This document shows, one piece after another, positions 32,962-41,383 of a DNA stretch of 64,000 nucleotides. The stretch covers positions 4,464,001-4,528,000 of the forward strand of contig NZ_CP008953.1 of the NCBI RefSeq assembly GCF_000732925.1, written 5' to 3'. Under the pieces are notes generated by a model, which saw nothing but the letters and a program-made list of their open reading frames with translations, made no database searches and had not been told where the DNA came from. The position numbers were made by a program, and so were the translations under genes. Origin of the DNA: Amycolatopsis japonica (lineage in GTDB: Bacteria; Actinomycetota; Actinomycetes; Mycobacteriales; Pseudonocardiaceae). The first letter of the stretch is position 1; each line of letters starts with the position of its first letter.

Positions 32962-33942
32962 GTGACCACCGCCACCGCCGACCCGACCACCACCACGGTC
33001 GCGCGAGATTTCACCGATTTCCGCACGGTGGTGTCACAATCCTTCGTGCCGCTGCACGTGACGAGCGAGCACCGGGACCACTTCCGCGGCCGCATCCGCT
33101 CGTGCGGAGCCGACGACGTGCAGCTGACCGAGGTGACCGCGTCGGCGCACGTGGTCGAGCGGACACCCGAACTGATCGCCAGGGCGGACAGGCATTACTA
33201 CAAGCTGAGCCTGATCCTGGCCGGCACCGGCCTGCTCGTGCAGGACAACCGTGAGGCGATGCTGCGTCCCGGCGACGTGGCGTTGTACGACACGCACCGG
33301 CCGTACACCCTCGCGTTCGAAGAGGATTTCCGCACGCTCGTGGTGATGTTCCCGCAGCGGCTCATCGATCTCCCCCGCGACCTGGTCGGCCAGCTGACCG
33401 CGGTGCCGATGTCGGGCAAACGGGGCATGGGCAACGTGGTGGTGCCCTTCCTCGCGCAGCTCGGCAGCAACCTCGACCAGCTCGGCGGGCCGGCGGGTGT
33501 CCGGCTCGCGCATACCGCGGTCGATCTGCTCGCCACCCTGTTCGCCAGCGAGCTCGACCTCGCCCGCACGAGCGCCGGGCCGCACCACGAACTGATGCGC
33601 CGGGTCCTCGCGTACATCGACGCGAACCTCTCCTCCACCGACCTGGGACCGGCACAGATCGCCGCCGAGCACTACATCTCCACCCGGCATCTGCACGGCC
33701 TCTTCCACGAGCAGGGCACCACCGTCTCGGGCTGGATCCGCACCCGCCGCCTCGAACACTGCCGCCGCGAATTGCTCGACCCCGTGCACACTTCGCGGCC
33801 CGTCGCGGCCATCGCGGCGAAGTGGGGTTTCGTCGACGCGCCGCATTTCAGCCGGGTGTTCAAGACGGAATTCGGCTGCTCGCCGAGCGAACTGCGGCGC
33901 GGCTTGACCGTGAGCGATCGGTTGTTGCCGCCCAGCGCGTGA
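32962..33942 (+). CDS. AraC-family regulator, probable activator of amine genes
   Basis: The 326-residue protein has an AraC-binding-like N-terminal sensor (FVPLHVTSEHRDHFRGRIRS, LILAGTGLLVQDNREAMLRPGDVALYDTHRPY) and a C-terminal double helix-turn-helix (STDLGPAQIAAEHYISTRHLHGLFHEQG, AAIAAKWGFVDAPHFSRVFKTEFGCSPSELRR). This FeaR/NphR-like layout is common for regulators of aromatic-amine catabolism. GTG 32962 with gaggtg is preferred to ATG 32926. AT-rich tatcgcttatcgtata at 32910-32925 is a likely promoter element. It precedes a MoaF-type gene. Confidence 0.87.
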   Translation: MTTATADPTTTTVARDFTDFRTVVSQSFVPLHVTSEHRDHFRGRIRSCGADDVQLTEVTASAHVVERTPELIARADRHYYKLSLILAGTGLLVQDNREAMLRPGDVALYDTHRPYTLAFEEDFRTLVVMFPQRLIDLPRDLVGQLTAVPMSGKRGMGNVVVPFLAQLGSNLDQLGGPAGVRLAHTAVDLLATLFASELDLARTSAGPHHELMRRVLAYIDANLSSTDLGPAQIAAEHYISTRHLHGLFHEQGTTVSGWIRTRRLEHCRRELLDPVHTSRPVAAIAAKWGFVDAPHFSRVFKTEFGCSPSELRRGLTVSDRLLPPSA

Positions 33943-33982
33943 CAGCTGGCCCTTCCCGGGCGGTCGCCTCGACGATGACCGC

Positions 33983-34750
33983 ATGCCCGAAGCACCCGAG
34001 GAACAGTGGCGTACCTATGACGAGTTCGCCGCCGGAATAGCCACCTACCGCCTGCCGAACGCGGACCTGTCGGGACGCGAGCTCACCGTCACGCTCGACG
34101 ACGGGACGACGCTCGCGCTGCGGTTCGAAGACGCTGAAACCGTCACCTGCAACGGCATCAAGGATCCGTACGACGCGGTCGCCGTCCGGGAAGACGTCTT
34201 CTTCGTCAATCTCCCACACACCAGCGTCGAAGGGGAAGCGCTCACCGTCGTCTTCTCCACCACGACGCACCGCGCGCTCGCCGTGCGCTCGGTCATCGGC
34301 GCCGAGGATGTCGAAGGCGTTCCCCGTGTCTCCCAGACGTTCTGGTCCGGCACGACCGACGCGGGCACGCCGTCCGGCGAGGTCCCCGGCCCGTCGCGCG
34401 ACCTGATCGGCAAGCGCAACGTCTACCGCTACAGCCCGGAACACCTCTACGAGCACGTGTACGTGTCCTCGCAACGCTATGCCTGGCAATGCCTCGAAGG
34501 CGTGCAGCGCGGCCACGGGGACATGGACCTGTCGACGGTGTGGAAGTTCCAGGACGGGCTCTACCTGTTCTGCTTCCGCGAATTCCGCATCGCCGTGGCC
34601 AGCGTGTGGCTGCACGACCTCGGCTACGCGCTGAAGACCACCGGCGTCTTCCTCGGCCTGACCGGCGACGGCCGGTCGGAACACTCCCGCGCGGGCGGGC
34701 ACATCTACCCACTCGGCGCCGTCGCCTATCCCGACGCGCAACCGGTTTAA
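33983..34750 (+). CDS. MoaF-family protein 1
   Basis: The 255-residue protein has two lipocalin-like beta halves. The N-terminal half contains LTVTLDDGTTLALRFEDAETVTCNG and the C-terminal half GKRNVYRYSPEHLYEHVYVSSQRYAWQCLEGVQRGHGDMD. MoaF was first described in the Klebsiella monoamine regulon next to tyramine oxidase; its biochemical role is not settled and the 'molybdenum cofactor' label is historical. Here it heads an operon with an NTF2-like protein and an ABC importer, downstream of an AraC gene. A second MoaF gene lies at 44906. Confidence 0.8.
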   Translation: MPEAPEEQWRTYDEFAAGIATYRLPNADLSGRELTVTLDDGTTLALRFEDAETVTCNGIKDPYDAVAVREDVFFVNLPHTSVEGEALTVVFSTTTHRALAVRSVIGAEDVEGVPRVSQTFWSGTTDAGTPSGEVPGPSRDLIGKRNVYRYSPEHLYEHVYVSSQRYAWQCLEGVQRGHGDMDLSTVWKFQDGLYLFCFREFRIAVASVWLHDLGYALKTTGVFLGLTGDGRSEHSRAGGHIYPLGAVAYPDAQPV

Positions 34751-34759
34751 GGAGTCTCA

Positions 34760-35152
34760 GTGTCCAATTTAGACGTCATCGCCGCGCATTACACCGCGAG
34801 CGACCGGGGCGACCTGGCGGGCATGCTGGCCCCGCTCGCTCCGGAGACCACCTGGACGGAGGCGGCCGGTTTCCCTTACGCCGGCACGTACACCGGCCCG
34901 GAGGAGGTCGCGGACAACGTCTTCGGCCCGATCGCGAAGGACTGGGACGACTACACCTTCACCCTCGGCGACCTGTTCGACGCCGGTGACGCGGTGATCG
35001 GCCTCGGGACCTATCACGGCAAGCACCGCGGCACCGGTCGTTCGTTCACCGCCCGGGTCGCGCACGTGTGGCGGTTCAACGGCGGCAAGCTCGCCTCGTT
35101 CGAGCAGATCGTCGACTCGGTGCCCGTCGTCGACGCCATGGAGAACCGGTGA
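34760..35152 (+). CDS. NTF2-like/SnoaL-type small protein
   Basis: The 130-residue protein has the SnoaL/NTF2 cone fold pattern: VIAAHYTASDRGDLAGMLAPLAPETTWTEAAGFPYAGTYTGPEEV and HVWRFNGGKLASFEQIVDSVPVVDAM. Such proteins are isomerases, hydrolases or ligand binders. The start is GTG 34760 after aaggag. It sits 9 bases after MoaF 1 and overlaps the binding-protein gene (GTGA), so it is part of the same operon. Confidence 0.82.
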   Translation: MSNLDVIAAHYTASDRGDLAGMLAPLAPETTWTEAAGFPYAGTYTGPEEVADNVFGPIAKDWDDYTFTLGDLFDAGDAVIGLGTYHGKHRGTGRSFTARVAHVWRFNGGKLASFEQIVDSVPVVDAMENR

Positions 35153-36339
35153 AACCCGCGCGGCGCCTCGTCGCCTCCGCAGCCGTCCTGCTCGCGGCCG
35201 CACTATTCACCACTGCGGGCTGCGCCGGAGCCGACAGCGGTTCGAGCGGGCCGATCGTGGTCGGTTCGGTCAACGCGCTGAGCGGCGCGGCGACTTTCCC
35301 CGAGGCTTCGCAGGCGGCCAAGGCGGTCTTCGACGCGGCCAACGCGAGCGGCGGCGTGAACGGCAGGCAGATCCAGTACAAGGCCCTCGACGACAAGGGT
35401 GACCCGGCGGCCGCGGCGGCCGCGGCCCGAGAGGTCGTCGGACGCGACGAGGCGGTGGCGCTCGTCGGCTCGTCCAGCCTCATCGAGTGCGAGATCAACA
35501 ACAAGTACTACGAGCAGCAGAAGATCCTGTCCATGCAGGGCATCGGCGTGGACCCGGCGTGTTTCTCCAGCCCGAACATCGCCCCGGTCAACGTCGGCCC
35601 GTACCACGACATGACGCTGACCCTGCTCTACGGCTCGGAAACGCTGAAGCTGAACGACATCTGCGCGCTGCTGGAGATCGCGGGCAACACGCTGCCGTCG
35701 TACCAGGCGGCGATCGACGAATGGTCGGCCATCACCGGCAAGAAGCTCAAGTACCTCGACGCGACCGTGCCCTACGGCGGTTCCGACTACACCTCCTACA
35801 TCGTCAAGGCGCGCAACGCGGGCTGCAAGGCGATCACGGTGAACCCGGTCGAACCGGATTCGATCGGGCAGCTGAAGGCCGCCGCGGCGCAGGGCTGGAA
35901 CGACGTCACGTGGCTGCTGCTCACCAGCGTCTACAGCGAGAACTACGCCAAGGCCATCACCAACGCCGGTGCCGGGGTGTACGTGCCCGCCGAGTTCTAC
36001 CCGTTCACCGACGCGACCAGCCCGCAGAACAAGGACTGGCGCGAGCTGATGACCAAGAACAACATCCCGCTGACCTCGTTCAGCCAGGGCGGTTACCTGG
36101 CGGCGAAGTACTTCCTCGACGTCGTTCGCGGCATCCAGGGCGACATCACCCGTGAATCGGTGACCAAGGCCCTGCGCGAGATGAAACCGGTCACCGATCC
36201 GATGGTCGGCACGCCGTACGTCTTCGGCCCCGGTCAGACGCACCACGACAACACCGCGGGCTGGCCGATCAAGCTCGCCTCCGGCACCAACAAATGGGAG
36301 CTCGTCGCGAACGACTGGCTGCGGATTCCGAAGAAGTAA
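35149..36339 (+). CDS. ABC transporter substrate-binding lipoprotein (branched-chain amino acid/amide type)
   Basis: The 396-residue protein has a lipoprotein signal peptide (RRLVASAAVLLAAALFTTAGC, lipobox Cys at about residue 23). The body has the type-I periplasmic fold of LivJ-like receptors (IVVGSVNALSGAATFPEASQAAKAVFDAANASGG start; NAGAGVYVPAEFYPF, FSQGGYLAAKYFLD later). It would deliver an amide, amino acid or amine to the permeases encoded next. The GTG start overlaps the NTF2-like stop. The link to MoaF suggests an amine ligand, but this is inference. Confidence 0.9.
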   Translation: MKPARRLVASAAVLLAAALFTTAGCAGADSGSSGPIVVGSVNALSGAATFPEASQAAKAVFDAANASGGVNGRQIQYKALDDKGDPAAAAAAAREVVGRDEAVALVGSSSLIECEINNKYYEQQKILSMQGIGVDPACFSSPNIAPVNVGPYHDMTLTLLYGSETLKLNDICALLEIAGNTLPSYQAAIDEWSAITGKKLKYLDATVPYGGSDYTSYIVKARNAGCKAITVNPVEPDSIGQLKAAAAQGWNDVTWLLLTSVYSENYAKAITNAGAGVYVPAEFYPFTDATSPQNKDWRELMTKNNIPLTSFSQGGYLAAKYFLDVVRGIQGDITRESVTKALREMKPVTDPMVGTPYVFGPGQTHHDNTAGWPIKLASGTNKWELVANDWLRIPKK

Positions 36340-36351
36340 CGGGAGGATTCG

Positions 36352-37212
36352 ATGCTGCAGGGAGCGCTGGCAGGCCTGGCCGCCGGCGGACTGTACGCGG
36401 TGTTGGCGGTGTGCCTGACGCTGATGTCGCGCCTGGTGCGGGTGGTGAACTTCGCCCAATCGGCCACCGGGATGTTCGGTTGCTACGTGGCGGTGTTCCT
36501 GTCCGTCGATCTCGGCCTGCCGGTGTGGCTCGCCACCGTCGCGGGGATCGTGCTCGGCGGGCTGCTCAGCGCGCTGCTGGGCTGGATCGTGTCCACCTGG
36601 CTCGCCGAAGCGGACACCGGCACCCGCTCGGCGGTCACCGTGGCGGTGCTGCTCCTGCTGATCTCGTTGTCGTTCATCCTGTTCGGCAACAAACCGCAGC
36701 CGTTCCACCCGATCCTGGACGGTCCGGCGGTCACCGTCGGCGGTGTGGTGATCAGCCAGGTCACCGTGGTCACCGTCGCGCTGGCGGTCCTGGTGGCGGT
36801 GGCCAGCCGGATCGTGCTGAGCCGGACGCCGGCCGGTGTCCAGCTCAGGGCGCTGTCGGAACGCCCGACGACGGCGGAACTGCTGGGCATCCCGGCGAGA
36901 CGGCTCAGCGTCGCGGTCTGGGCGGTCACCGGGGTGGTCAGCACGCTGGTCATTTCGATCGTGGCGCCGTCGCAGTCCAACGACGCGACGTCGCTGGCGA
37001 TGCTGGTGGTCCCCGCGGCCGCGGCGGCCCTGCTCGGCGGATTCCGCCGTCTCGACCTCGCGGTCGCGGGCGGGCTCGGCCTCGGCCTGATCCAGGGTGC
37101 GGCCGCGCAGGTCGACGGCCTTTCGGTGGTGCGGTACTTCCTGCCGTTCGCAGTGATCGTCGCGCTGCTGCTGTGGTCGCAGCGCAAGGAGGTGTGGGAT
37201 GCGGCTCGCTGA
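36352..37212 (+). CDS. ABC transporter permease, LivH-like
   Basis: The 286-residue membrane protein is a branched-chain-type permease: LQGALAGLAAGGLYAVLAVCLTLMSRL at the start, VVNFAQSATGMFGCYVAVF, and the coupling helix region RTPAGVQLRALSERPTTAELLGIPARRL. About eight spans are visible. A gggagg ribosome site precedes the ATG. Its end overlaps the next gene by 14 bases. Confidence 0.9.
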   Translation: MLQGALAGLAAGGLYAVLAVCLTLMSRLVRVVNFAQSATGMFGCYVAVFLSVDLGLPVWLATVAGIVLGGLLSALLGWIVSTWLAEADTGTRSAVTVAVLLLLISLSFILFGNKPQPFHPILDGPAVTVGGVVISQVTVVTVALAVLVAVASRIVLSRTPAGVQLRALSERPTTAELLGIPARRLSVAVWAVTGVVSTLVISIVAPSQSNDATSLAMLVVPAAAAALLGGFRRLDLAVAGGLGLGLIQGAAAQVDGLSVVRYFLPFAVIVALLLWSQRKEVWDAAR

Positions 37213-38902
37213 ACGCGGGATCCCGTTCGTGGTCGCCATCGTGGCGATCGCGGTCGGGTACGGCCTGAGCGTCGGGCTCGACGGGTATTTCGTCTATCTC
37301 GGCATGAGCGCCGTCGTCGCCGGGATCTCGTTGCTCGGGCTGGGTGTGGTCACCGGCAGCGCCGGCATGATCTCCCTGTGCCAGCTGACCTTCGGCGCCG
37401 TCGGCGCCTGGACGGTGTCGGCGCTCAACGAGGCGCAGGCGCCCGGCGGGTTCCTCACCTGGTTGGCGCTGGGCGGTCTCGCCGCCGGGGCGGTCGGGGT
37501 GCTCGTCGGGCTCCCGGCGTTGCGGCTGCGCGGGATCAACCTCGCCGTCGTCACGCTGGGGCTCGCCGCGGCGGCGGACCTCGCGCTCGTCCAATTGCAG
37601 TTCCCGGGTGTGTCCGCCGGGATCTCGGTCGAACGACCGGAGGCCTTCTCCGACGACCGGTCGTATTTCCAGCTCGCCGTCGTGGTGCTGGTGCTGTGCT
37701 GCCTCGTCGTGTACTTCCTGCGCCGCGGGCGCTGGGGCAGCGCCTGGCAGGCGGTGGCGTTCTCCGAACGCGGCACGGCGGCCGCCGGGACGAGCGTGCG
37801 GACGTCGAAGCTGACCGCGTTCGCCGTGAGCGCCACCCTCGGCGGGATCAGCGGCGGCCTGCTCACCGGGCAGGTCGGGATCGCCTTCCCGGCCAGTTTC
37901 ACCGCGATCCAATCGCTGGCGCTGTACGTGCTGGCGATCATGTCGGGCGCGCATCTGATCGACATGGCCGTGTTCGGTGCGATCCTGTGGGTCGGGGTGC
38001 CGGAACTGCTCAAACGCTGGGGAATCCCGCAGGACTGGGGTTTCGTGGTGTTCGGTGTGCTCGGGGTCCAGGCGCTGGCCAGTGGCGGGAACCTGGGCAC
38101 CACGGTGCGGCAGGTCTGGTACCGGCGGTCCAAGAAGGAACCGGCGAAACTCGATCTCGCCGCCGGCGCGGGCGACGTCGAACCGGTCTCTCCCGGCCCG
38201 CCGGTGCTGACCGTCCGCGACCTGAGCGTGAACTTCGGGCATGTCGCCGCACTGTCCTCAGTGGACATTTCGGTGCCGGAGCACGGCGTGCTCGGCGTCA
38301 TCGGGCCGAACGGCGCGGGCAAGTCGACGCTGGTCGACGCGATCAGCGGATTCCTGCCGAACGCCGAGGGCGCCGTCGAACTCGGCGGCCGTCCGCTGAC
38401 CGGATCGCCGTCGAACCGGGCCCGCGCCGGGCTGCGCCGGACGTTCCAGCAGGACCGCGTCCCGCCGGGGCTGACGGTCGGGGCGTATCTCAAGTTCCTC
38501 GCCAGGCGGCGGCTCACCGCCGACGAGATCGGCGACGCGCTGGACTTCTTCGGCTGCCCCGCCGCCCGCACCCCACTGTCGCAAGTGGACGTCGGCGCGC
38601 GCAGGCTGGTCGAGGTCGTCGGGCATCTGCTGGTCCGGCCGCGTGTCCTGCTGCTCGACGAGCCCGCCGCGGGCCTTCCGCACGAGGAGCACGTCGCGTT
38701 CGGGGAACGGCTGCGGCAGGTTCCCGCGCGGTTCGGGGTTTCGGTCCTGCTCATCGAGCACGATCTGGACCTCGTGCGCTCGGTCTGCGACACGATCACC
38801 GTCCTCGACTTCGGCCGGGTGCTGGCCTCCGGCCCGCAGGCCGAAGTGCTCGCCGATCCCGCCGTACTCAAGGCGTACATGGGTGAAACGGAGATGCTGT
38901 GA
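37199..38902 (+). CDS. Fused LivM permease - LivG ATPase
   Basis: The 567-residue protein joins a LivM-type permease (about 1-300; GLGVVTGSAGMISLCQLTFGAVGAW, GINLAVVTLGLAAAADL) to an ATPase (about 335-565). The ATPase has Walker A GPNGAGKSTLV, a Q-loop at RTFQQDRVPPG, Walker B VLLLDEPAAGLPHEEH and the switch His in LLIEHDLDL. The signature position, normally LSxGQ, reads VDVGARRLVEV, so this half has a degenerate signature. Permease-ATPase fusions are frequent in actinomycete branched-chain-type importers. The start is ATG 37199 with aaggagg. Confidence 0.9.
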   Translation: MRLAERGIPFVVAIVAIAVGYGLSVGLDGYFVYLGMSAVVAGISLLGLGVVTGSAGMISLCQLTFGAVGAWTVSALNEAQAPGGFLTWLALGGLAAGAVGVLVGLPALRLRGINLAVVTLGLAAAADLALVQLQFPGVSAGISVERPEAFSDDRSYFQLAVVVLVLCCLVVYFLRRGRWGSAWQAVAFSERGTAAAGTSVRTSKLTAFAVSATLGGISGGLLTGQVGIAFPASFTAIQSLALYVLAIMSGAHLIDMAVFGAILWVGVPELLKRWGIPQDWGFVVFGVLGVQALASGGNLGTTVRQVWYRRSKKEPAKLDLAAGAGDVEPVSPGPPVLTVRDLSVNFGHVAALSSVDISVPEHGVLGVIGPNGAGKSTLVDAISGFLPNAEGAVELGGRPLTGSPSNRARAGLRRTFQQDRVPPGLTVGAYLKFLARRRLTADEIGDALDFFGCPAARTPLSQVDVGARRLVEVVGHLLVRPRVLLLDEPAAGLPHEEHVAFGERLRQVPARFGVSVLLIEHDLDLVRSVCDTITVLDFGRVLASGPQAEVLADPAVLKAYMGETEML

Positions 38903-39594
38903 ACGCTTTGCGGATAGCGGGGCTGACGGTCACCCGCGGCGCGGGGCCGGTCATCCGCGACGTCGACCTGACCCTGGAGCCGGGCCGGATCACGGCGCTC
39001 GTCGGGCCCAACGGTGCCGGGAAGACCAGCCTGCTGGAAGCCGTCTCCGGCGTGGTGCCCGCCGCGTCGGGGACCGTCCACATCGGATCGGAAGAGATCA
39101 CGAAACAGTCCCGAGTGGCCCGCGCGCGGCGGGGTCTGGCGCATATCGAACAGGGTCGCGCGGTGTTCGGCGGCCTGACCGTGCTGGAGAACCTGATGCT
39201 GACCGCACGGACCCGCGCGCGGGCGGACGAACTGATCGAGGCGTTCCCCGAACTGGAGAAACGCCGCGACTCGCCGGCCGCGCTGCTCAGCGGCGGCGAA
39301 CAGCAGATGGTGGTGCTGGCCCGCGCGTTCGCCGCGCGGCCGTCGTTCCTGCTGATCGACGAGATGTCGCTGGGCCTCGCGCCCGTGGTGTTCACCCGGC
39401 TGCTGCCGATGGTGACCCGGTTCGCCGAGGAGGGCGCGGCGATTCTGCTGGTCGAGCAGTTCACGCATCTGGCCCTCGGCGTGGCGAGCGACGCTTTGGT
39501 GGTGTCTTCGGGGCGGGTCACCTACGCGGGTTCGGCTCAGGGACTGCTGGACTCCCCCGGTACCCTGCACGCGGCTTACCTCGGGGAATCCTGA
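38899..39594 (+). CDS. ABC transporter ATPase, LivF-like
   Basis: The 231-residue ATPase has Walker A GPNGAGKTSLLEA, signature LLSGGEQQMVVLARAF, Walker B FLLIDEMSLGLAP and switch His replaced by Gln-Phe-Thr-His context (LLVEQFTHLALG). Unlike the LivG half of the fused protein, its signature is canonical. The GTG start overlaps the previous stop (GTGA). It ends the MoaF1-NTF2-ABC operon; a repeat-filled gap follows. Confidence 0.9.
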   Translation: MNALRIAGLTVTRGAGPVIRDVDLTLEPGRITALVGPNGAGKTSLLEAVSGVVPAASGTVHIGSEEITKQSRVARARRGLAHIEQGRAVFGGLTVLENLMLTARTRARADELIEAFPELEKRRDSPAALLSGGEQQMVVLARAFAARPSFLLIDEMSLGLAPVVFTRLLPMVTRFAEEGAAILLVEQFTHLALGVASDALVVSSGRVTYAGSAQGLLDSPGTLHAAYLGES

Positions 39595-39712
39595 CCGTTC
39601 GGAAGTCCGTGAAGGCCTCCTTGAGGGACTCGCTTTGCTTACCGCTGGTGTGGGCCGAGCTAGAGGGGGTCGGGACGTTGAACGTCCTGGCTCCTCCGCA
39701 CAGGGATTCGTT

Positions 39713-39753
39713 GATGAAGGATTTGGGACAGTGAACGTCCCAAATCCTTCATC
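39713..39753. repeat. 17-bp stem palindrome
   Basis: Arms gatgaaggatttgggac (39713-39729) and its exact complement (39737-39753) surround a 7-base loop (agtgaac). Just outside, cgtt and aacg can extend the stem past a small bulge. Confidence 0.75.
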
Positions 39754-39817
39754 GACAACGCTCGACCCAGAGCGAATCCCGCTCACTCCCGGTTCAGACG
39801 TAGATCAACAAATATCG

Positions 39818-39872
39818 GTCCGTGAAGGCCTCCTTGAGGGACTCTGGGTCCCTCAAGGAGGCCTTCACGGAC
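39818..39872. repeat. Perfect 25-bp stem palindrome
   Basis: Arms 39818-39842 and 39848-39872 are perfect complements around tctgg. The arm starts gtccgtgaaggcctccttga. A single arm copy without its partner lies at 39605-39624 and a shorter remnant at 32243-32258. Confidence 0.8.
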
Positions 39873-39897
39873 AGTCGCACTCGCCTTCGCGGCTGCC

Positions 39898-39960
39898 CGG
39901 ATGTCATGAAAGGGGCGTTCAGGACACATTTCGTCCTGAACGACCCTTTCATGACATCCG
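39898..39960. repeat. 28-bp stem palindrome with one mismatch
   Basis: Arms 39898-39925 and 39933-39960 match with a single mismatch around acatttc. The arm starts cggatgtcatgaaaggggcg. It follows the recurring (a/g)tgaaagg pattern of the other palindromes. Confidence 0.78.
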
Positions 39961-40016
39961 GTACCGGGCGATCACCCTCCCCACGCGCCTTCACGCGCAA
40001 CGGATCCTTTGCCGCA

Positions 40017-41108
40017 CTATCGCAGTGCCGACACCGTCCCGAGCCGGGACAGATCGTGCGGTGCCAGTGCTATGGCCCAACCCAATGTCCGTCCGGTCTT
40101 CGCGTCGATCGTCAACGTCAACACGTTGCCCCTGGGCGCTTTGCTGCCCCGGGGGACCTTCGCGGCATGCCCGACGAACTCTCCGGTCATCTGAATGAGA
40201 TAGGCCGGGTCGTCGGAGGTCGTCCGGCTACCGTCCAAACTGGCGAGAGCCTGCCTGCCGGTCTGGACGTACTCGATGTTCCCTGGGTTGGGCTCGCCGT
40301 TCAGGCTCGCCAGCTTCTTGGCCGCCGCCAACAGGCCGGCCGGCGTCGGTGGCGTCGCCTCGTCGTTCTCGGTCATCGGGCCCACTTCGTCCAAGCACGG
40401 CTTGTGTGTTCCGGCGACGACATTCTTCCCGTTCGTATAGCCGAAAAAGAGGTCGGGCCGGTCGTTCTCGATGTACGTGGGAGCGGTGTGCCACACATTG
40501 CCGGTATCCTGGTATTGAAAGTTCGTCGAAGCACCGGCAATCCGAGCGCCCGCCGTGGTCACCTCCAGTCCGTTGTCCGCTCGCCCACCATACGCCCCGT
40601 TACCCGCGGACACCGCGACCTGGTCGCCGTCCTGGTGAATTTCCCAGTCGCCGCTGCCGGGAACCCATTTGAACGTCACATTCTCGAATTCATTCGTGCG
40701 TGCGGGCTTGATATAACTCTCACGGTAGGGCGACCCGGGGCGCGAGTCCGCCCAGTACCAGAGAAACCCTTTCTCCTGCCCGGGTGAAGCGTGGAGTGTT
40801 CCCGCGGTCATTCCCGCTTCCACCCAGGTGTCCAGTTTCGGGTCGTTGAGGTTCGTGAGGATCCACATCTCCCAATTCGCGAACTCGTTGTCCCGATCGT
40901 CGACATGCAGGCATCCGACTCCGAGATCCGCGCCGACCGCGTTCATCCACAAGGGTTCCGCTTGGGATCCGATGACCCCGACAGAGTAGCAATGATCCGT
41001 CGCCGTGCATTGCGGCGCGCTGTCCGCGTGCGCCGACACGGCGCCGAAACCCGACGTCATCAGCATCAGTCCGACTGCCGAAAGCGCGCTGACACGTCTG
41101 TTTACCAC
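40017..41108 (-). CDS. Secreted hypothetical protein of lower GC content
   Basis: The 363-residue protein has a Sec signal peptide (NRRVSALSAVGLMLMTSGFG, cleavage probably after SAHA). The exported part has few cysteines (CTATDHC, VGCLHVDD, KPCLDEVG) and many aromatic and Asn residues (WEMWILTNLND, TFKWVPGSGDWEIHQDGDQ, NFQYQDTGNVWHTAPTYI). I recognise no family or catalytic motif. GTG 41108 follows gggga; the frame is open upstream without signal-peptide sense. Sampled lines are 57-60% G+C, below the neighbours, and codon choice is looser, which suggests recent acquisition. Confidence 0.7.
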   Translation of the reverse strand: MVNRRVSALSAVGLMLMTSGFGAVSAHADSAPQCTATDHCYSVGVIGSQAEPLWMNAVGADLGVGCLHVDDRDNEFANWEMWILTNLNDPKLDTWVEAGMTAGTLHASPGQEKGFLWYWADSRPGSPYRESYIKPARTNEFENVTFKWVPGSGDWEIHQDGDQVAVSAGNGAYGGRADNGLEVTTAGARIAGASTNFQYQDTGNVWHTAPTYIENDRPDLFFGYTNGKNVVAGTHKPCLDEVGPMTENDEATPPTPAGLLAAAKKLASLNGEPNPGNIEYVQTGRQALASLDGSRTTSDDPAYLIQMTGEFVGHAAKVPRGSKAPRGNVLTLTIDAKTGRTLGWAIALAPHDLSRLGTVSALR

Positions 41109-41210
41109 GAGTTCCCCATCTCGATAGGTGTCCAGAATGAATCGGGGCACGCGAATTCCGCGGCCGCACACTATCCATGACGGTGAGAAATCCCCGATCC
41201 CCCTCGATCG

Positions 41211-41228
41211 TTGGTTACCACCAACCAA
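41211..41228 (-). promoter_or_regulatory. Palindrome upstream of the secreted-protein gene
   Basis: TTGGTT-accacc-AACCAA is a perfect 6-6-6 inverted repeat about 100 bases upstream of the secreted protein's start, in the 275-base gap before the SDR gene. It could be an operator. No partner copy was seen. Confidence 0.3.
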
Positions 41229-41383
41229 GGGCCACTCTGACCCTCTGACACCGACCTCGAAACCGCCGACCGGGTGACGAGGCACGAGCGATTCACCTCG
41301 CCTCCCGCCTCGATCAACCGGGCACCCCACAGGAAGGCGAATCTGTAGCGAACAGCGCTGTCTCCAGCGAAATCCTGAAAGCG

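Larger units (their letters stand above)
39595..40016. other. 420-bp palindrome island without genes
   Basis: This gap between the converging LivF and secreted-protein genes holds at least three long hairpins (39713-39753, 39818-39872, 39898-39960). It also holds a short perfect one (39673-39687, ggacgtt-g-aacgtcc) and a half copy of the gtccgtgaaggcctccttga arm (39605-39624). No credible gene is seen. Confidence 0.7.

Noticed and set aside
39822..39960. Small peptides starting MKASL, MKGAF and MKGPF read through the palindromes in several gaps
   Set aside because: They arise from the atgaagg/atgaaag bases in the hairpin arms and occur on both strands; no ribosome sites or codon signal.
41211..41228. 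Additional member of the TetR operator family
   Set aside because: TTGGTT-N6-AACCAA has different half sites and spacing from CTAC-N4-GTAG.
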